64,000 bases of DNA from Romboutsia faecis. GTDB lineage: Bacteria; Bacillota; Clostridia; Peptostreptococcales; Peptostreptococcaceae. The notes beneath the pieces were generated by a model. The model had not been told where the DNA came from, made no database searches, and worked only from the letters and a program-made list of their open reading frames with translations. A program made the position numbers and the translations under genes. Shown here piece after piece: positions 8,484-18,051 of this stretch; within the stretch, counting starts at the first letter, position 1, and each line of letters opens with the position of its first letter. Location: the NCBI RefSeq assembly GCF_014323405.1, contig NZ_JACRWE010000008.1, forward strand, positions 59,801 to 123,800. Direction: 5' to 3'.

Positions 8484-9626
8484 TTAATATAATCTTCTAA
8501 TTATGCTATCTAAATCATTAATGCTAGCGGATACAGGATTAGTAGAAGTACATATATCTTTGTAAGCAGTTTGAGCTAAGTTTGGTACTATAGCATCAAA
8601 CTGCTTTTTATTTATATCTAAACTTCTAAGGTTTAGAGGAATTTCTAAGGCTTTATTTAATGATATAATTACTTCTTTTAAAATAGCAGCCGATTCACTA
8701 GAGCTAACATTAGAAGCACCCATGATTTCTAAAATTTTAACATAGCATTCACGAGTTTTTGCATCTCTACCATTAAATTCTATAATATAAGGGAGTACAA
8801 TAGCATTACAAAGTCCATGTGGTAGGTGAAATGATGATCCTAAACCATGTGCGATACTATGTGTAATACCTAAGCCACTGCTATTAAAAGAAATACCTGC
8901 CATGCAAGATGCAATCTGAAGATTATTTCTATATTTCATATTATGTAGATCTTTGAAGCATTTTAAAAGATTTAATCTAATCAATTCTATAGATTTTAAA
9001 GCATACATTTGAGAAAATATATTACTATTAGTTGAAATATAACTTTCTATTCCATGGGTAAGAACATCCATTGCAGTTGAAGCAGTTATACTTTTTGGAA
9101 CAGAAACTGTTAAAATAGGGTCTAAAATTGCTTCATCAGGTAACATAATATCGTTAGTTAAAGGAAATTTATTTTTTGTATTAGCATCAGTTATAACTGA
9201 AAAGTTTGTTACTTCAGAACCTGTTCCAGCTGTTGTAGGTATAGCAATAAAGTAAGGCTTATCTATCTTATCTTCTTCGATAAAGTTTTTCTTAAGTTGA
9301 ATACAAAAGTACATTATAGCTTTTGCTGCATCAATAACAGAGCCACCTCCAACTGCAATTAGAGCATGAGGTTTTAGATTAACAATATGAGAAAGTCCTT
9401 TTTCAATGATTTCTGTAGATGGATCAGGGGTTATTTCATCAAAAATATGATAATCAATATTATTATTATCTAATATATCTGTAACTTTATTTATAAGTCT
9501 ACTTTCTACCATAAACTTATCTGTGGCTATACAAACTTTTGTGAATCCAAAATTTTTTAAACTTAAAAGAGAATTTTCACCAAATGAAATTTTAGGATTT
9601 ATATAAAAACTATTTATTTGATTCAT
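8484..9626 (-). CDS. pduQ: Iron-containing propanol dehydrogenase PduQ
   Basis: The 380-residue protein is a group III (Fe-dependent) alcohol dehydrogenase: NAD-binding GGGSVIDAAKA (~93-103), TTAGTGSEVTNF, then the metal-ligand region DVLTHGIES and HSIAHGLGSSFHLPHG with its three histidines. In diol BMCs PduQ reduces propionaldehyde to 1-propanol and regenerates NAD+ for PduP inside the shell. In Salmonella it is encoded in the operon; here it is transcribed divergently from pduA across a 401-bp control region. GGAGGTG lies 6 nt before the ATG. Confidence 0.92.
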   Translation of the reverse strand: MNQINSFYINPKISFGENSLLSLKNFGFTKVCIATDKFMVESRLINKVTDILDNNNIDYHIFDEITPDPSTEIIEKGLSHIVNLKPHALIAVGGGSVIDAAKAIMYFCIQLKKNFIEEDKIDKPYFIAIPTTAGTGSEVTNFSVITDANTKNKFPLTNDIMLPDEAILDPILTVSVPKSITASTAMDVLTHGIESYISTNSNIFSQMYALKSIELIRLNLLKCFKDLHNMKYRNNLQIASCMAGISFNSSGLGITHSIAHGLGSSFHLPHGLCNAIVLPYIIEFNGRDAKTRECYVKILEIMGASNVSSSESAAILKEVIISLNKALEIPLNLRSLDINKKQFDAIVPNLAQTAYKDICTSTNPVSASINDLDSIIRRLY

Positions 9627-10019
9627 TATGACACCTCCATCGACCTAAATGTTTAGATTAAATTTTATACGTATATTATAGTTTAATGCTAACAAGAAAA
9701 CTTTAAATAACAAAAATTTGCATCTACAGATTAAAAATGTGTATTTAAATTAAATATTCGATATTAATATTTTAAAAACGTATAAAAATTTATCATTTAT
9801 TAAAAAAAAGTAGACAGCACAGTTTAGGAAAATGATTTCAAGAGTAATTTTTAGTTATTATTTTACTCAAATAAGATTAAAAAGTATACTAATAAGTTAA
9901 TAAATTTGCCATAAGACTAGTATAAAATTTAATTAAGATGTATGTGATACATATTTGTTCATGTACATAAGATTAAATTTTATATGATTAGGATATTAAA
10001 CCTTGATAGTCCTAGGAAG
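9627..10019 (+). promoter_or_regulatory. Divergent pduQ / pduA control region
   Basis: A 401-bp gene-free gap. Three direct repeats of the form ATAAGAYTA followed by an A/T tract and TATA begin at 9871, 9911 and 9967. A TATAAAAT -10-like box lies at 9921-9928 without a good -35, as expected of an activator-dependent promoter. I infer that the repeats are candidate sites for the AraC-type regulator. I see no cobalamin riboswitch. The leader ends in AGGAAGGGGG before pduA. Confidence 0.45.
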
Positions 10020-10027
10020 GGGGAACC

Positions 10028-10306
10028 ATGCAAAAGGAAGCTTTAGGTATGATAGAAACTAAAGGATTAGTTGGAGCTGTGGAAGCTGCAGATGCAATGG
10101 TTAAATCTGCTAATGTTACATTAGTAGGATATGAAAAAATAGGTTCTGGTCTTGTTACAGTTATGGTAAGAGGAGATGTAGGAGCAGTTAAAGCTTCAGT
10201 TGATGCAGGAGCAGTTGCTGCTGAGAAGGTTGGAGAAGTTGTATCTATACATGTTATACCAAGACCACACACTGATGTTGAAAAAATATTACCAAAAGAA
10301 TTTTAA
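10028..10306 (+). CDS. pduA: BMC-H hexameric shell protein PduA
   Basis: The 92-residue protein is a single canonical BMC domain: [20 protein letters not shown] at the N-terminus, [28 protein letters not shown] in the middle (GSG lines the hexamer pore) and HVIPRPH at the end. PduA hexamers are the main facet tiles and the 1,2-propanediol entry pore. It is the first gene of the operon, with AGGAAGGGGG upstream. Over the ~87-residue core it differs from PduJ at 17.1 kb at only about six positions. Confidence 0.97.
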   Translation: MQKEALGMIETKGLVGAVEAADAMVKSANVTLVGYEKIGSGLVTVMVRGDVGAVKASVDAGAVAAEKVGEVVSIHVIPRPHTDVEKILPKEF

Positions 10307-10333
10307 TTTATTGGGTTATAGGAGGATATTAAT

Positions 10334-11152
10334 ATGAATGAAGATTTAATGGCAAAAATAATGGACCAAGTAATGAAGAAAATGGGAGATACTCCAGCTG
10401 AAGAACCAGCTGTTGTAGAAGCTAAAGTAGAAGATGCTTCAGGATTTTGTACAACAGGTTGTGGATTAACTGAATTTGTAGGAACTGCAATAGGAAATAC
10501 AATAGGACTAGTAATTGCAAATGTAGATTATAATTTACATGAATTAATGAATATAGATAAAAAATTTAGATCGATTGGAATAGTTGGTGGTAGAACAGGT
10601 GCAGGACCACATATATTTGCTGCTGATGAAGCTGTTAAGGCTACTAACAGTGAAATATTATTAATAGAACTTCCAAGAGATACTGAAGGTGGAGCTGGAC
10701 ACGGTTCTTTAATTATATTTGGAGCTGAAGATGTTTCAGATGCAAGAAGAGCTGTTGAAGTTACATTAAAAGAATTAAATAGAACTTTCGGTGATGTATA
10801 CGGAACTAGTGCAGGTCACTTAGAATTTCAATATACTGCAAGAGCTAGTTATGCATTAAATAAAGCATTTGGTGCACCAATAGGAAAATCTTTTGGTATA
10901 ACTGTTGGAGCTCCTGCTGCAATAGGTGTTTTATTAGCTGATACTGCGGTTAAAGCTGCTAATGTTGATATAGTTGGATATGCTACACCAGGAAATGGTG
11001 GAACTAGCCATTCAAATGAGGTTATATTACAATTCTCTGGAGACTCTGGGGCAGTTAGACAGGCTATAATAGCTGCTAGAGAAGTTGGAAAACAAGTTTT
11101 AGGAACTTTATCTAATGATGAGATAGTTTCATCAACAGTACCATATATATAA
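10334..11152 (+). CDS. pduB: BMC-T trimeric shell protein PduB
   Basis: 272 residues, the usual length of PduB. The N-terminus MNEDLMAKIMDQVMKKMG is an amphipathic helix like those of the luminal enzymes; in Salmonella the PduB N-terminus anchors the cargo to the shell. Two permuted BMC domains follow (first with SIGIVGGRTGAGPHIFAADEAVK, shown here as two parts: SIGIVGGRTGAGPH and FAADEAVK; second with GITVGAPAAIGVLLADTAVK, GYATPGNGGTSHSNEVILQF). BMC-T tiles carry larger gated pores for cofactors. It follows pduA by 27 bp. Confidence 0.95.
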   Translation: MNEDLMAKIMDQVMKKMGDTPAEEPAVVEAKVEDASGFCTTGCGLTEFVGTAIGNTIGLVIANVDYNLHELMNIDKKFRSIGIVGGRTGAGPHIFAADEAVKATNSEILLIELPRDTEGGAGHGSLIIFGAEDVSDARRAVEVTLKELNRTFGDVYGTSAGHLEFQYTARASYALNKAFGAPIGKSFGITVGAPAAIGVLLADTAVKAANVDIVGYATPGNGGTSHSNEVILQFSGDSGAVRQAIIAAREVGKQVLGTLSNDEIVSSTVPYI

Positions 11153-11181
11153 AAACTAAGAATTAGAGGGGAGTGAGCGTT

Positions 11182-12843
11182 TTGAAATCTAAACGTTTTG
11201 AAGTTTTAGCAAATAGACCAGTAAACCAAGATGGTTTCGTTAAAGAGTGGCCAGAAGTTGGTTTAATAGCAATGGAAGGGCCAAATGATCCAACTCCAAG
11301 TATAAAATTAGAAAATGGAGTTGTTGTAGAATTAGATGGAAAAGCAAGAAAAGATTTTGATATGCTTGATTATTTTATAGCTGATCATGCTATTAATTTA
11401 GATAAAACTGAAGAAGTTATGAAAATGGATTCTTTAGAGTTAGCAAGAATGCTAGTTGATATAAATGTAAAAAGAAGTGATATAGTTAATCTAACAACTG
11501 CTATGACTCCTGCTAAAATAACTGAAGTTGTATCTCAAATGAATGTACTAGAAATGATGATGTCTATGACTAAGATGAGAGCAAGACAAACACCATCAAA
11601 TCAATGCCACGTTACAAATGTAAAAGATAATCCAATCCAAATAGCAGCAGATGCAGCAGAAGCTGCACTTAGAGGATTTGATGAGCAAGAAACTACAGTT
11701 GGTATAGTTAGATATGCTCCATTTAATGCACTTGCTATAATGGTTGGTGCTCAAGTTGGTAGACCAGGAATACTTACTCAGTGTGCTGTTGAAGAAGCAA
11801 CAGAGCTTGAATTAGGTATGAAAGGTTTTACTGCTTATGCAGAAACAGTTTCTGTATATGGAACTGAACCAGTATTTATGGATGGAGATGATACTCCTTG
11901 GTCTAAAGGATTTTTAGCATCTTCATACGCTTCAAGGGGATTAAAAATGAGATTTACTTCAGGAACTGGTTCTGAAGTTCAAATGGGATATGCTGAAGGT
12001 AAATCAATGCTTTACTTAGAAGCTAGATGTTTATATGTAACTAAAGGCTGCGGAGTTCAAGGGATACAAAATGGTTCAGTAAGTTGTGTTGGTGTACCAG
12101 CAGGTGTTCCAAGTGGTATAAGAGCTATACTTGCAGAAAACTTAATTGCTGCAATGCTTGACCTAGAGTGTGCTTCAAGTAATGACCAAACATTTACTCA
12201 CTCTGACTTAAGAAGAGTTGCTCGTTCGTTAATGCAAATGGTCCCAGGAACTGACTTTATATGCTCTGGATATAGTGCAACTCCTAACTATGATAATATG
12301 TTTGCAGGTTCTAACTGGGATGCAGATGATTATGATGACTGGAATGTAATCCAAAGAGATTTAAAAATAGATGGTGGTTTAAGACCTGTAACTGAAGAAG
12401 ATGTAATAAGAGTAAGAAATAAAGCTGCAAGAGCTATACAAGGATTATTTAAAGAACTTGGACTTACTGAAATAACTGACGAAGAAGTTGAAGCGGCTAC
12501 TTATGCTCATGGTAGTAAGGATATGCCAAATAGAAATGTAGTTGAAGATTTAAAAGCTGCAGAAGAAATGATGGCAAGAGGTGTTACTGGTATAGATATA
12601 ATAAAAGCTCTTTACAGAGCGGGATTTGAAGATGTAGCTGATAGCGTATTTAAACTTTCTAAACAAAAAGTAGCAGGAGATTACTTACATACAGCTGCAA
12701 TACTTGATAAAGATTTTAAAGTTCACAGTGCAGTTAACTGTCCTAACACTTACAATGGTCCAAAAACAGGATACCAAGTTGAAGGTGAAAGATGGGAAGA
12801 AATTAAAAATATAACTAATGCTAAAAGCCCAGAAGATTATTAA
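11182..12843 (+). CDS. pduC: B12-dependent diol dehydratase large subunit PduC
   Basis: 553 residues from the TTG at 11182. I prefer this start over GTG 11173, because GAGGGGAG (11166-11173) then has 8-nt spacing and the N-terminus (KSKRFEVLANRPVNQDGF) lines up with PduC. The TIM-barrel subunit carries the substrate and potassium/calcium site. Strongly conserved blocks include NVKDNPIQIAADAAE, RYAPFNALAIMVGAQVGRPG, SVYGTEPVFMDGDDTPWSKG and ECASSNDQTFTHSD. It converts 1,2-propanediol to propionaldehyde (or glycerol to 3-hydroxypropionaldehyde) by adenosylcobalamin radical chemistry; specificity cannot be read from sequence alone. Confidence 0.97.
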   Translation: MKSKRFEVLANRPVNQDGFVKEWPEVGLIAMEGPNDPTPSIKLENGVVVELDGKARKDFDMLDYFIADHAINLDKTEEVMKMDSLELARMLVDINVKRSDIVNLTTAMTPAKITEVVSQMNVLEMMMSMTKMRARQTPSNQCHVTNVKDNPIQIAADAAEAALRGFDEQETTVGIVRYAPFNALAIMVGAQVGRPGILTQCAVEEATELELGMKGFTAYAETVSVYGTEPVFMDGDDTPWSKGFLASSYASRGLKMRFTSGTGSEVQMGYAEGKSMLYLEARCLYVTKGCGVQGIQNGSVSCVGVPAGVPSGIRAILAENLIAAMLDLECASSNDQTFTHSDLRRVARSLMQMVPGTDFICSGYSATPNYDNMFAGSNWDADDYDDWNVIQRDLKIDGGLRPVTEEDVIRVRNKAARAIQGLFKELGLTEITDEEVEAATYAHGSKDMPNRNVVEDLKAAEEMMARGVTGIDIIKALYRAGFEDVADSVFKLSKQKVAGDYLHTAAILDKDFKVHSAVNCPNTYNGPKTGYQVEGERWEEIKNITNAKSPEDY

Positions 12844-12860
12844 GAAAGAGGTGATAAAAG

Positions 12861-13526
12861 ATGGCAATAGATGAAAGAATGTTAAAAAGTGTTATAGAAG
12901 AAGTATTAAAAGAAATGGCTGGTGGAGCTAGCGAAGATTCAGTAGAGCCTAAAAAAGAAGAAATACCCAAAGAAGTAAGTTCTCTTGTTGTAACTGAAAT
13001 AGGTGATTTCGTACCAAGTAATAGAGCGGATGAAGTTGTTATAGGTTTAGCACCAGCATTTGGTGTTCATCAAACTAAAACAATAATAGGTATAGATCAT
13101 GCTAAAGTTTTAAAAGAAGTTATAGCAGGTATAGAAGAAGAAGGTTTAAGCTATAGATTTGTAAAAATATACAGAACATCAGATGTTTGTTTTATAGCTC
13201 ATGATGCTGCTGAACTTAGTGGTTCAGGAATAGGTATAGGAATACAATCTAAAGGAACAAGTGTTATACATCAAAAGGATTTATTCCCATTAAGTAACTT
13301 AGAATTATTCTCTCAAGCTCCACTTATAGATTTAGAAACATTTAGAGCTATAGGTAAAAATGCTGCTAAATATGCTAAAAATGAATCTCCAGCACCAGTT
13401 CCAGTAAAAAATGATCAAATGGCAAGACCAAAATATCAAGCAATAGCTGCATTACTTCATATAAAGGAAACTGAGTATGCAGATAGAAATAAGAAACCTC
13501 AAGAATTAAAAATTGAGTTTAAATAA
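12861..13526 (+). CDS. pduD: Diol dehydratase medium subunit PduD
   Basis: 221 residues. The first ~18 residues ([17 protein letters not shown]) form the amphipathic helix known as the encapsulation peptide that targets the dehydratase to the shell. The remainder matches the medium subunit: [62 protein letters not shown], here split as [16 protein letters not shown] and QKDLFPL. With PduE it contributes the cobalamin-binding face. AAGAGGTGATAA ribosome binding site, 17 bp after pduC. Confidence 0.95.
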   Translation: MAIDERMLKSVIEEVLKEMAGGASEDSVEPKKEEIPKEVSSLVVTEIGDFVPSNRADEVVIGLAPAFGVHQTKTIIGIDHAKVLKEVIAGIEEEGLSYRFVKIYRTSDVCFIAHDAAELSGSGIGIGIQSKGTSVIHQKDLFPLSNLELFSQAPLIDLETFRAIGKNAAKYAKNESPAPVPVKNDQMARPKYQAIAALLHIKETEYADRNKKPQELKIEFK

Positions 13527-13541
13527 AACGGGGGTGACAAG

Positions 13542-14045
13542 ATGAACCAAGATGTATTAATAAAACAAATAGTTGAAGAAGTTTTAAAAACTATGGGAGG
13601 AGAAGCTCCTGTAGCTAAAAAAGAATGCTGTCAAGGTAGCGTATCTAAAGAAAATTATCCTTTAGGTGAAAAAATACCTGATCAAATAAAATCTCAGTCT
13701 GGAATGAATCTTGCAGATATAACTTTAGAAAAAGTCATAGCTGGTCAAATAAAATCTGAAGATATGAGAATATCTCCAGAAACTTTAGAAATGCAAGCTC
13801 AAGTAGCTGAGTCAGTAAATAGAGGAGCTTTTGCTTCTAACTTAAGAAGAGCAGCAGAGCTTATATCAGTACCGGATAAAAGGATACTTGAAATATACAA
13901 TGCTTTAAGACCATACAGATCAACTAAAGTAGAATTACTTGCTATAGCTGATGAATTAGAAACAAAATATGGTTGCAAAGTAAATGCAGATTTCGTTAGA
14001 GAAGCAGCTGATGTTTATGAAAAAAGAGGAAGACTTAAAGCTTAA
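13542..14045 (+). CDS. pduE: Diol dehydratase small subunit PduE
   Basis: 167 residues. An N-terminal encapsulation-like helix (NQDVLIKQIVEEVLKTMGG) and a variable linker with a CC pair are followed by the conserved small-subunit core: YPLGEKIPDQIKS, MRISPETLEMQAQVAE, RAAELISVPDKRILEIYNALRPYRS, here given as AAELISVPD and LEIYNALRPYRS. It completes the (CDE)2 holoenzyme. The helix is so similar to those of PduD and PduL that shared docking on a shell protein is likely. Confidence 0.95.
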   Translation: MNQDVLIKQIVEEVLKTMGGEAPVAKKECCQGSVSKENYPLGEKIPDQIKSQSGMNLADITLEKVIAGQIKSEDMRISPETLEMQAQVAESVNRGAFASNLRRAAELISVPDKRILEIYNALRPYRSTKVELLAIADELETKYGCKVNADFVREAADVYEKRGRLKA

Positions 14046-14067
14046 TACTTAACTAGGGAGGTATGCT

Positions 14068-15885
14068 ATGGAAATAGTAGCTGGTGTAGATATAGGTAAT
14101 GCTACTACGGAAGTGGCTCTAGCTAAAATAGAAGGTAAAGAGATTGAGTTTTTATCTAGTGGTATAGTACCAACTACAGGAATTAAGGGAACTAAAAAAA
14201 ATATTAATGGACTGTTTCAATCATTGAAACAGTCCTTAGACAAAGTAGGACTTAGCGTAGATGATTTAGATAGAATCCGCGTTAATGAGGCAGCTCCCGT
14301 AATTGGAGATGTAGCTATGGAGACTATAACAGAAACTATTATAACTGAGTCTACCATGATAGGTCATAATCCAAATACTCCAGGAGGTGAGGGAGTAGGA
14401 GTTGGTATAACTACACTTATAACTGATCTTTCAAAAATGAAGGATAATGAAAATATAATAGTAGTAATACCAGATGAAGTGGATTTTGAACATGCAGCAA
14501 AGCTAATAAATAAACATAATGATAGACTTAATATAAAAGGAGCAATAGTTAAAAAAGATGATGGAGTTTTAATTAACAATAGAGTAGAAAATAAAATTCC
14601 TATAGTAGATGAAGTGAGTTTAGTTGATAAAGTACCTATTGGGATGAGAGCTGCTATAGAAGTTGCTCCAGTAGGTAGGGTAATCGAAGTACTTTCTAAT
14701 CCATATGGAATAGCAACTCTTTTTGATTTAACTTCAGAGGAAACAAAACATATTGTTCCTATAGCTAGAGCATTAATTGGAAATAGATCTGCAGTAGTTA
14801 TAAAAACTCCTAAGGGAGATGTTAAGGAAAGACGTATTCCAGCAGGGATAGTAGAAGTAATCGGTAAAAATAAAAGAGCTTGTGTAAATGTAGATGAAGG
14901 TGCAGAAAAAATAATGCAAGCTGTAAACTCTGTTAATGAGATATGCGATGTAAAGGGTGAACCGGGAACTAATGCAGGAGGCATGTTAGAAAAGGTAAGA
15001 CATGTAATGAGTCAACTTACTAATCAACATCCTAATGTTATAAAAATCCAAGATTTATTAGCCGTAGATACTTTTGTACCACAAAGTGTTAAAGGAGGTC
15101 TTGCAAAAGAATTCTCTTTAGAAAATGCGGTAGGAATTGCAGCTATGGTAAAAGCTGATAAACTTCAAATGCAAATGATAGCAGATGAATTATCAGATAA
15201 ATTACAAGTACCTGTTGAAGTAGGTGGAGTAGAAGCTGATATGGCAATAAGAGGAGCTTTAACAACTCCTGGTACCAATAAACCACTTGCAATTCTAGAT
15301 ATGGGTGCAGGTTCTACAGATGCATCTATAATCACTAGAAGTGGAGAAATAAAATCGATACATCTAGCAGGTGCAGGGAATATGGTAACTATGCTAATTC
15401 AATCTGAACTAGGATTAGATGATTTTGATTTAGCGGAAGATATTAAAAAATATCCATTAGCAAAAGTTGAGAGTTTATTTAACTTAAGACATGAAGATGG
15501 AACTGTTAAATTTTTTAATGAACCTCTAGATCCTAAATTCTTTGCAAAAGTAGTTATATTGAAGGAAGATATGATGATACCTATAGATGGAAATAAATCT
15601 ATAGAAAAGATTAAATTAGTCAGAAAACAAGCAAAAGAAAAAGTATTTGTTACTAATGCATTAAGGGCTTTATCAGAGGTTAGTCCAACAAATAATATTA
15701 GAGATATAGAATTCGTTGTTTTAGTAGGTGGATCAGCATTAGATTTTGAAGTTCCACAATTAGTAACAGATGCATTATCTCAATATAATGTAGTTGCTGG
15801 TAGAGCCAATATAAGGGGCATAGAAGGGCCAAGAAATGCAGTTGCAACAGGTCTTATACTATCTTCAATAGAAGAGGTGAACTAG
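14068..15885 (+). CDS. pduG: Diol dehydratase reactivase large subunit PduG
   Basis: 605 residues, close to the family norm of ~610. An actin/HSP70-type ATPase fold: phosphate-1 loop VAGVDIGNATTEVAL (residues 3-17) and phosphate-2 loop AILDMGAGSTDASI (~410), with LVGGSALDFEVP near the C-terminus. With PduH it exchanges damaged cobalamin for adenosylcobalamin in the dehydratase, using ATP. Preceded by AGGGAGG and followed by pduH after a single base, so translation is coupled. Confidence 0.96.
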   Translation: MEIVAGVDIGNATTEVALAKIEGKEIEFLSSGIVPTTGIKGTKKNINGLFQSLKQSLDKVGLSVDDLDRIRVNEAAPVIGDVAMETITETIITESTMIGHNPNTPGGEGVGVGITTLITDLSKMKDNENIIVVIPDEVDFEHAAKLINKHNDRLNIKGAIVKKDDGVLINNRVENKIPIVDEVSLVDKVPIGMRAAIEVAPVGRVIEVLSNPYGIATLFDLTSEETKHIVPIARALIGNRSAVVIKTPKGDVKERRIPAGIVEVIGKNKRACVNVDEGAEKIMQAVNSVNEICDVKGEPGTNAGGMLEKVRHVMSQLTNQHPNVIKIQDLLAVDTFVPQSVKGGLAKEFSLENAVGIAAMVKADKLQMQMIADELSDKLQVPVEVGGVEADMAIRGALTTPGTNKPLAILDMGAGSTDASIITRSGEIKSIHLAGAGNMVTMLIQSELGLDDFDLAEDIKKYPLAKVESLFNLRHEDGTVKFFNEPLDPKFFAKVVILKEDMMIPIDGNKSIEKIKLVRKQAKEKVFVTNALRALSEVSPTNNIRDIEFVVLVGGSALDFEVPQLVTDALSQYNVVAGRANIRGIEGPRNAVATGLILSSIEEVN

Positions 15886-15886
15886 T

Positions 15887-16246
15887 ATGAGAATGGAGTC
15901 TATGATTAATAGTAAGCCTGTTATAAAAGTATTTTTTGATCAAAGTAAATTAAAAGAAACTGATATAAAAGAAGTATTATGGGGGATAGAAGAAGAAGGC
16001 ATACCTTATGAAATATTACCCGTAAACATTGAAAATGCAGTTGATAGTGGCTATAAAGCAAGTGTAGAATCATCTCTTGGAGTGGGAATAGGAATTGATG
16101 ATAATACTATAGTGCTTCACTATAATAAATTAAAAAAAGATTCACCTCTTTTCATTATAAAAAGAAATAGTGATTCTACTAAAATAAGATCTTTAGGTGC
16201 AAATGCAGCAAGATTAGTTGTAAAGATGCCATTTAAAGAAATGTAA
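15887..16246 (+). CDS. pduH: Diol dehydratase reactivase small subunit PduH
   Basis: 119 residues resembling the PduD fold, as expected: PVIKVFFDQ, DIKEVLWGIEEEGIPYE, SSLGVGIGIDDNTIVLHY, SLGANAARLVVKMPF. It displaces the medium subunit to open the dehydratase during reactivation. Its start is 1 bp after pduG, with GAGGTG inside the end of pduG. Two further in-frame ATGs within six codons make the exact start uncertain. Confidence 0.93.
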   Translation: MRMESMINSKPVIKVFFDQSKLKETDIKEVLWGIEEEGIPYEILPVNIENAVDSGYKASVESSLGVGIGIDDNTIVLHYNKLKKDSPLFIIKRNSDSTKIRSLGANAARLVVKMPFKEM

Positions 16247-16277
16247 AGCTTTAGTTATTATCAAAGGAGGTATTTAG

Positions 16278-17072
16278 ATGTCTCAGCTAGCAATAGGAAT
16301 GATAGAGACAGTAGGCCTTGCTGCTGGAATAGAAGCTGCTGATGTTTGCTTGAAATCTGCAAATGTAACTTTGATTGGTTATGAACTTACTAAAGGTAAC
16401 GGAATGACTGTTGTAAAAATAGAAGGTAATGTAGGTGCAGTAAAGGCAGCTATTGAAGCAGCTACTATTGCAGCAAATAAGGTTAGTAAGGTTTTTAGTA
16501 CAAAAGTAATACCTCGTCCAAGTTTAGGTATAGATTTCTTAATGAGAAACTGTGATACTGTTGGATATGAAAGTAAAAAAGCAGTAGAAGAGTTAGTTGA
16601 AATATACGAAGACAGTGATGAGGGTAAAAATAAAGAAAATATTGAGGAAGATAAAGAAAATCCTCAAGAAAAAATAGATGTAGATGTTTTAGAAGAGATA
16701 GGTGAAAATAAAATCAACACAGAAGAAGTAGAAACATCAAGAGAAAAAAATAATCTTCAAATTGAAATAGAGGAAAAAGAACCTTTACAAGAAGTAATTG
16801 AACATAAAGTTAATGTTGAAGAAGAAGATAATTCTGAAATAGAAGAATCGAATTATATAGAAGATAATAATCAAGAATTATCTCAAATAGATAATAGTGA
16901 AGATGATTCTAAAGATAGTTATAATTTAATGCATGATATATTAGATAAATTTAAGAAAAAAAATACAACTGAAGTAGAGTATACATGTAATTTATGTAAA
17001 GATCCAAAATGTCCAAGACAAAAGGGTGATTTAAAAACTACGTGTATTCACTATGAAGATCAAAATAAATAA
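16278..17072 (+). CDS. pduK: PduK: BMC-H shell protein with long acidic linker and C-terminal Cys motif
   Basis: 264 residues. The N-terminal ~95 residues are a BMC domain ([21 protein letters not shown], split as [17 protein letters not shown] and [16 protein letters not shown]). It is followed by an unusually long Glu/Asp/Asn/Lys-rich, presumably disordered stretch (~105-220). The C-terminus has [20 protein letters not shown], the four-cysteine motif typical of PduK and suspected to bind iron-sulfur or zinc. PduK is a minor shell component. The linker is compositionally distinct from the rest of the operon. AAAGGAGGT precedes the start. Confidence 0.92.
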   Translation: MSQLAIGMIETVGLAAGIEAADVCLKSANVTLIGYELTKGNGMTVVKIEGNVGAVKAAIEAATIAANKVSKVFSTKVIPRPSLGIDFLMRNCDTVGYESKKAVEELVEIYEDSDEGKNKENIEEDKENPQEKIDVDVLEEIGENKINTEEVETSREKNNLQIEIEEKEPLQEVIEHKVNVEEEDNSEIEESNYIEDNNQELSQIDNSEDDSKDSYNLMHDILDKFKKKNTTEVEYTCNLCKDPKCPRQKGDLKTTCIHYEDQNK

Positions 17073-17089
17073 ATTTAGGAGGTATTACC

Positions 17090-17371
17090 ATGGGAGAAGC
17101 ATTAGGATTAATAGAAACTAAAGGATTAGTAGGAGCGATAGAAGCAGCAGATGCAATGACTAAGTCTGCTAACGTAGTTTTAGTTGGATATGAAAAGATA
17201 GGTTCAGGATTAGTAACAGTAATGGTAAGAGGAGATGTTGGAGCTGTTAAAGCTTCTGTAGATGCAGGTGCAGTTGCTGCTGAAAAAGTTGGAGAATTAG
17301 TATCTAAACACGTTATACCAAGACCTCACACAGATGTTGAGAAAATATTACCAAAAACTTCAGAGCAATAA
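17090..17371 (+). CDS. pduJ: BMC-H hexameric shell protein PduJ
   Basis: 93 residues with the same BMC domain as Pdu[55 protein letters not shown]. The near identity with PduA suggests recent duplication or gene conversion. The differences are at 5 core positions plus Ile/Lys before HVIPRP and different C-terminal tails. PduJ is usually the most abundant tile. The order here is K then J, the reverse of Salmonella. Confidence 0.96.
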   Translation: MGEALGLIETKGLVGAIEAADAMTKSANVVLVGYEKIGSGLVTVMVRGDVGAVKASVDAGAVAAEKVGELVSKHVIPRPHTDVEKILPKTSEQ

Positions 17372-17399
17372 AATTATATAGTATTGTAAGGTGATTAAA

Positions 17400-18047
17400 A
17401 TGGATATATCTCAAGAGGCTTTAGTAAAGCTAATAACACAAAAGGTAATTGAAAAATTAAATGAGAATGAAGAAATTTTAATCCCTATAGGTATTTCTAA
17501 CAGACACATACATTTATGTAGAGAAGATTTGAACCATCTCTTTGGAAAAGGATATGAGTTAACTAAGATAAAAGATTTAAAACAACCAGGTCAGTTTGCT
17601 GCTGATGAAGTTGTGACAATTAAAGGTCCTAAAGGTGAATTTAAAAAAGTTAGAATCTTAGGACCTTTAAGAGATGAAACTCAAGTTGAAATTTCAATTT
17701 CAGATGGTTTTAAATTAGGAATAAATCCACCAATAAAAGAATCTGGAAAGTTAGATAATACACCAGGAATAACAATTATTGGGCCTAAAGGGAGTATAGA
17801 AGTAAAAAAAGGAACTATAGCAGCTTTAAGACATATACATATGACTCCTGAAACTGCTAATAAGTTGAATATTAGAGATAAAGATGAAGTAAGTGTTGAA
17901 ATAAGTGGAATTAGAAAAGCTGTTCTTGGAAACGTGCTTGTAAGAGTATCTGATAAGTATACTCTTGAAATGCACTTAGATATGGATGAAGCAAATGCTT
18001 GTCTTGTAAAGAATGGGGATTTAGTTAAGATAGTAGAAAATAGGTGA
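17400..18047 (+). CDS. pduL: Phosphate propanoyltransferase PduL
   Basis: 215 residues from the ATG at 17400; AAGGTGA at 17388-17394 gives correct spacing for it and would overlap the alternative GTG at 17391. Residues 1-~20 (DISQEALVKLITQKVIEKL) are an encapsulation-type helix. The catalytic core has the zinc-ligand motifs ISNRHIHLCREDL and LRHIHMTPETA. PduL converts propionyl-CoA and phosphate into propionyl-phosphate, recycling CoA within the lumen. No acetate/propionate kinase gene is visible nearby. Confidence 0.96.
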   Translation: MDISQEALVKLITQKVIEKLNENEEILIPIGISNRHIHLCREDLNHLFGKGYELTKIKDLKQPGQFAADEVVTIKGPKGEFKKVRILGPLRDETQVEISISDGFKLGINPPIKESGKLDNTPGITIIGPKGSIEVKKGTIAALRHIHMTPETANKLNIRDKDEVSVEISGIRKAVLGNVLVRVSDKYTLEMHLDMDEANACLVKNGDLVKIVENR

Positions 18048-18051
18048 TAAC

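Noticed and set aside
9627..10027. Possible cobalamin riboswitch before pduA
   Set aside because: No B12-box (GCCACTG-type) sequence or matching conserved blocks are present in the 401-bp leader.
14364..14984. 206-codon minus-strand frame inside pduG
   Set aside because: It is opposite a clearly conserved gene, has no ribosome binding site and a Ser/Ile/Leu-rich product typical of antisense frames.
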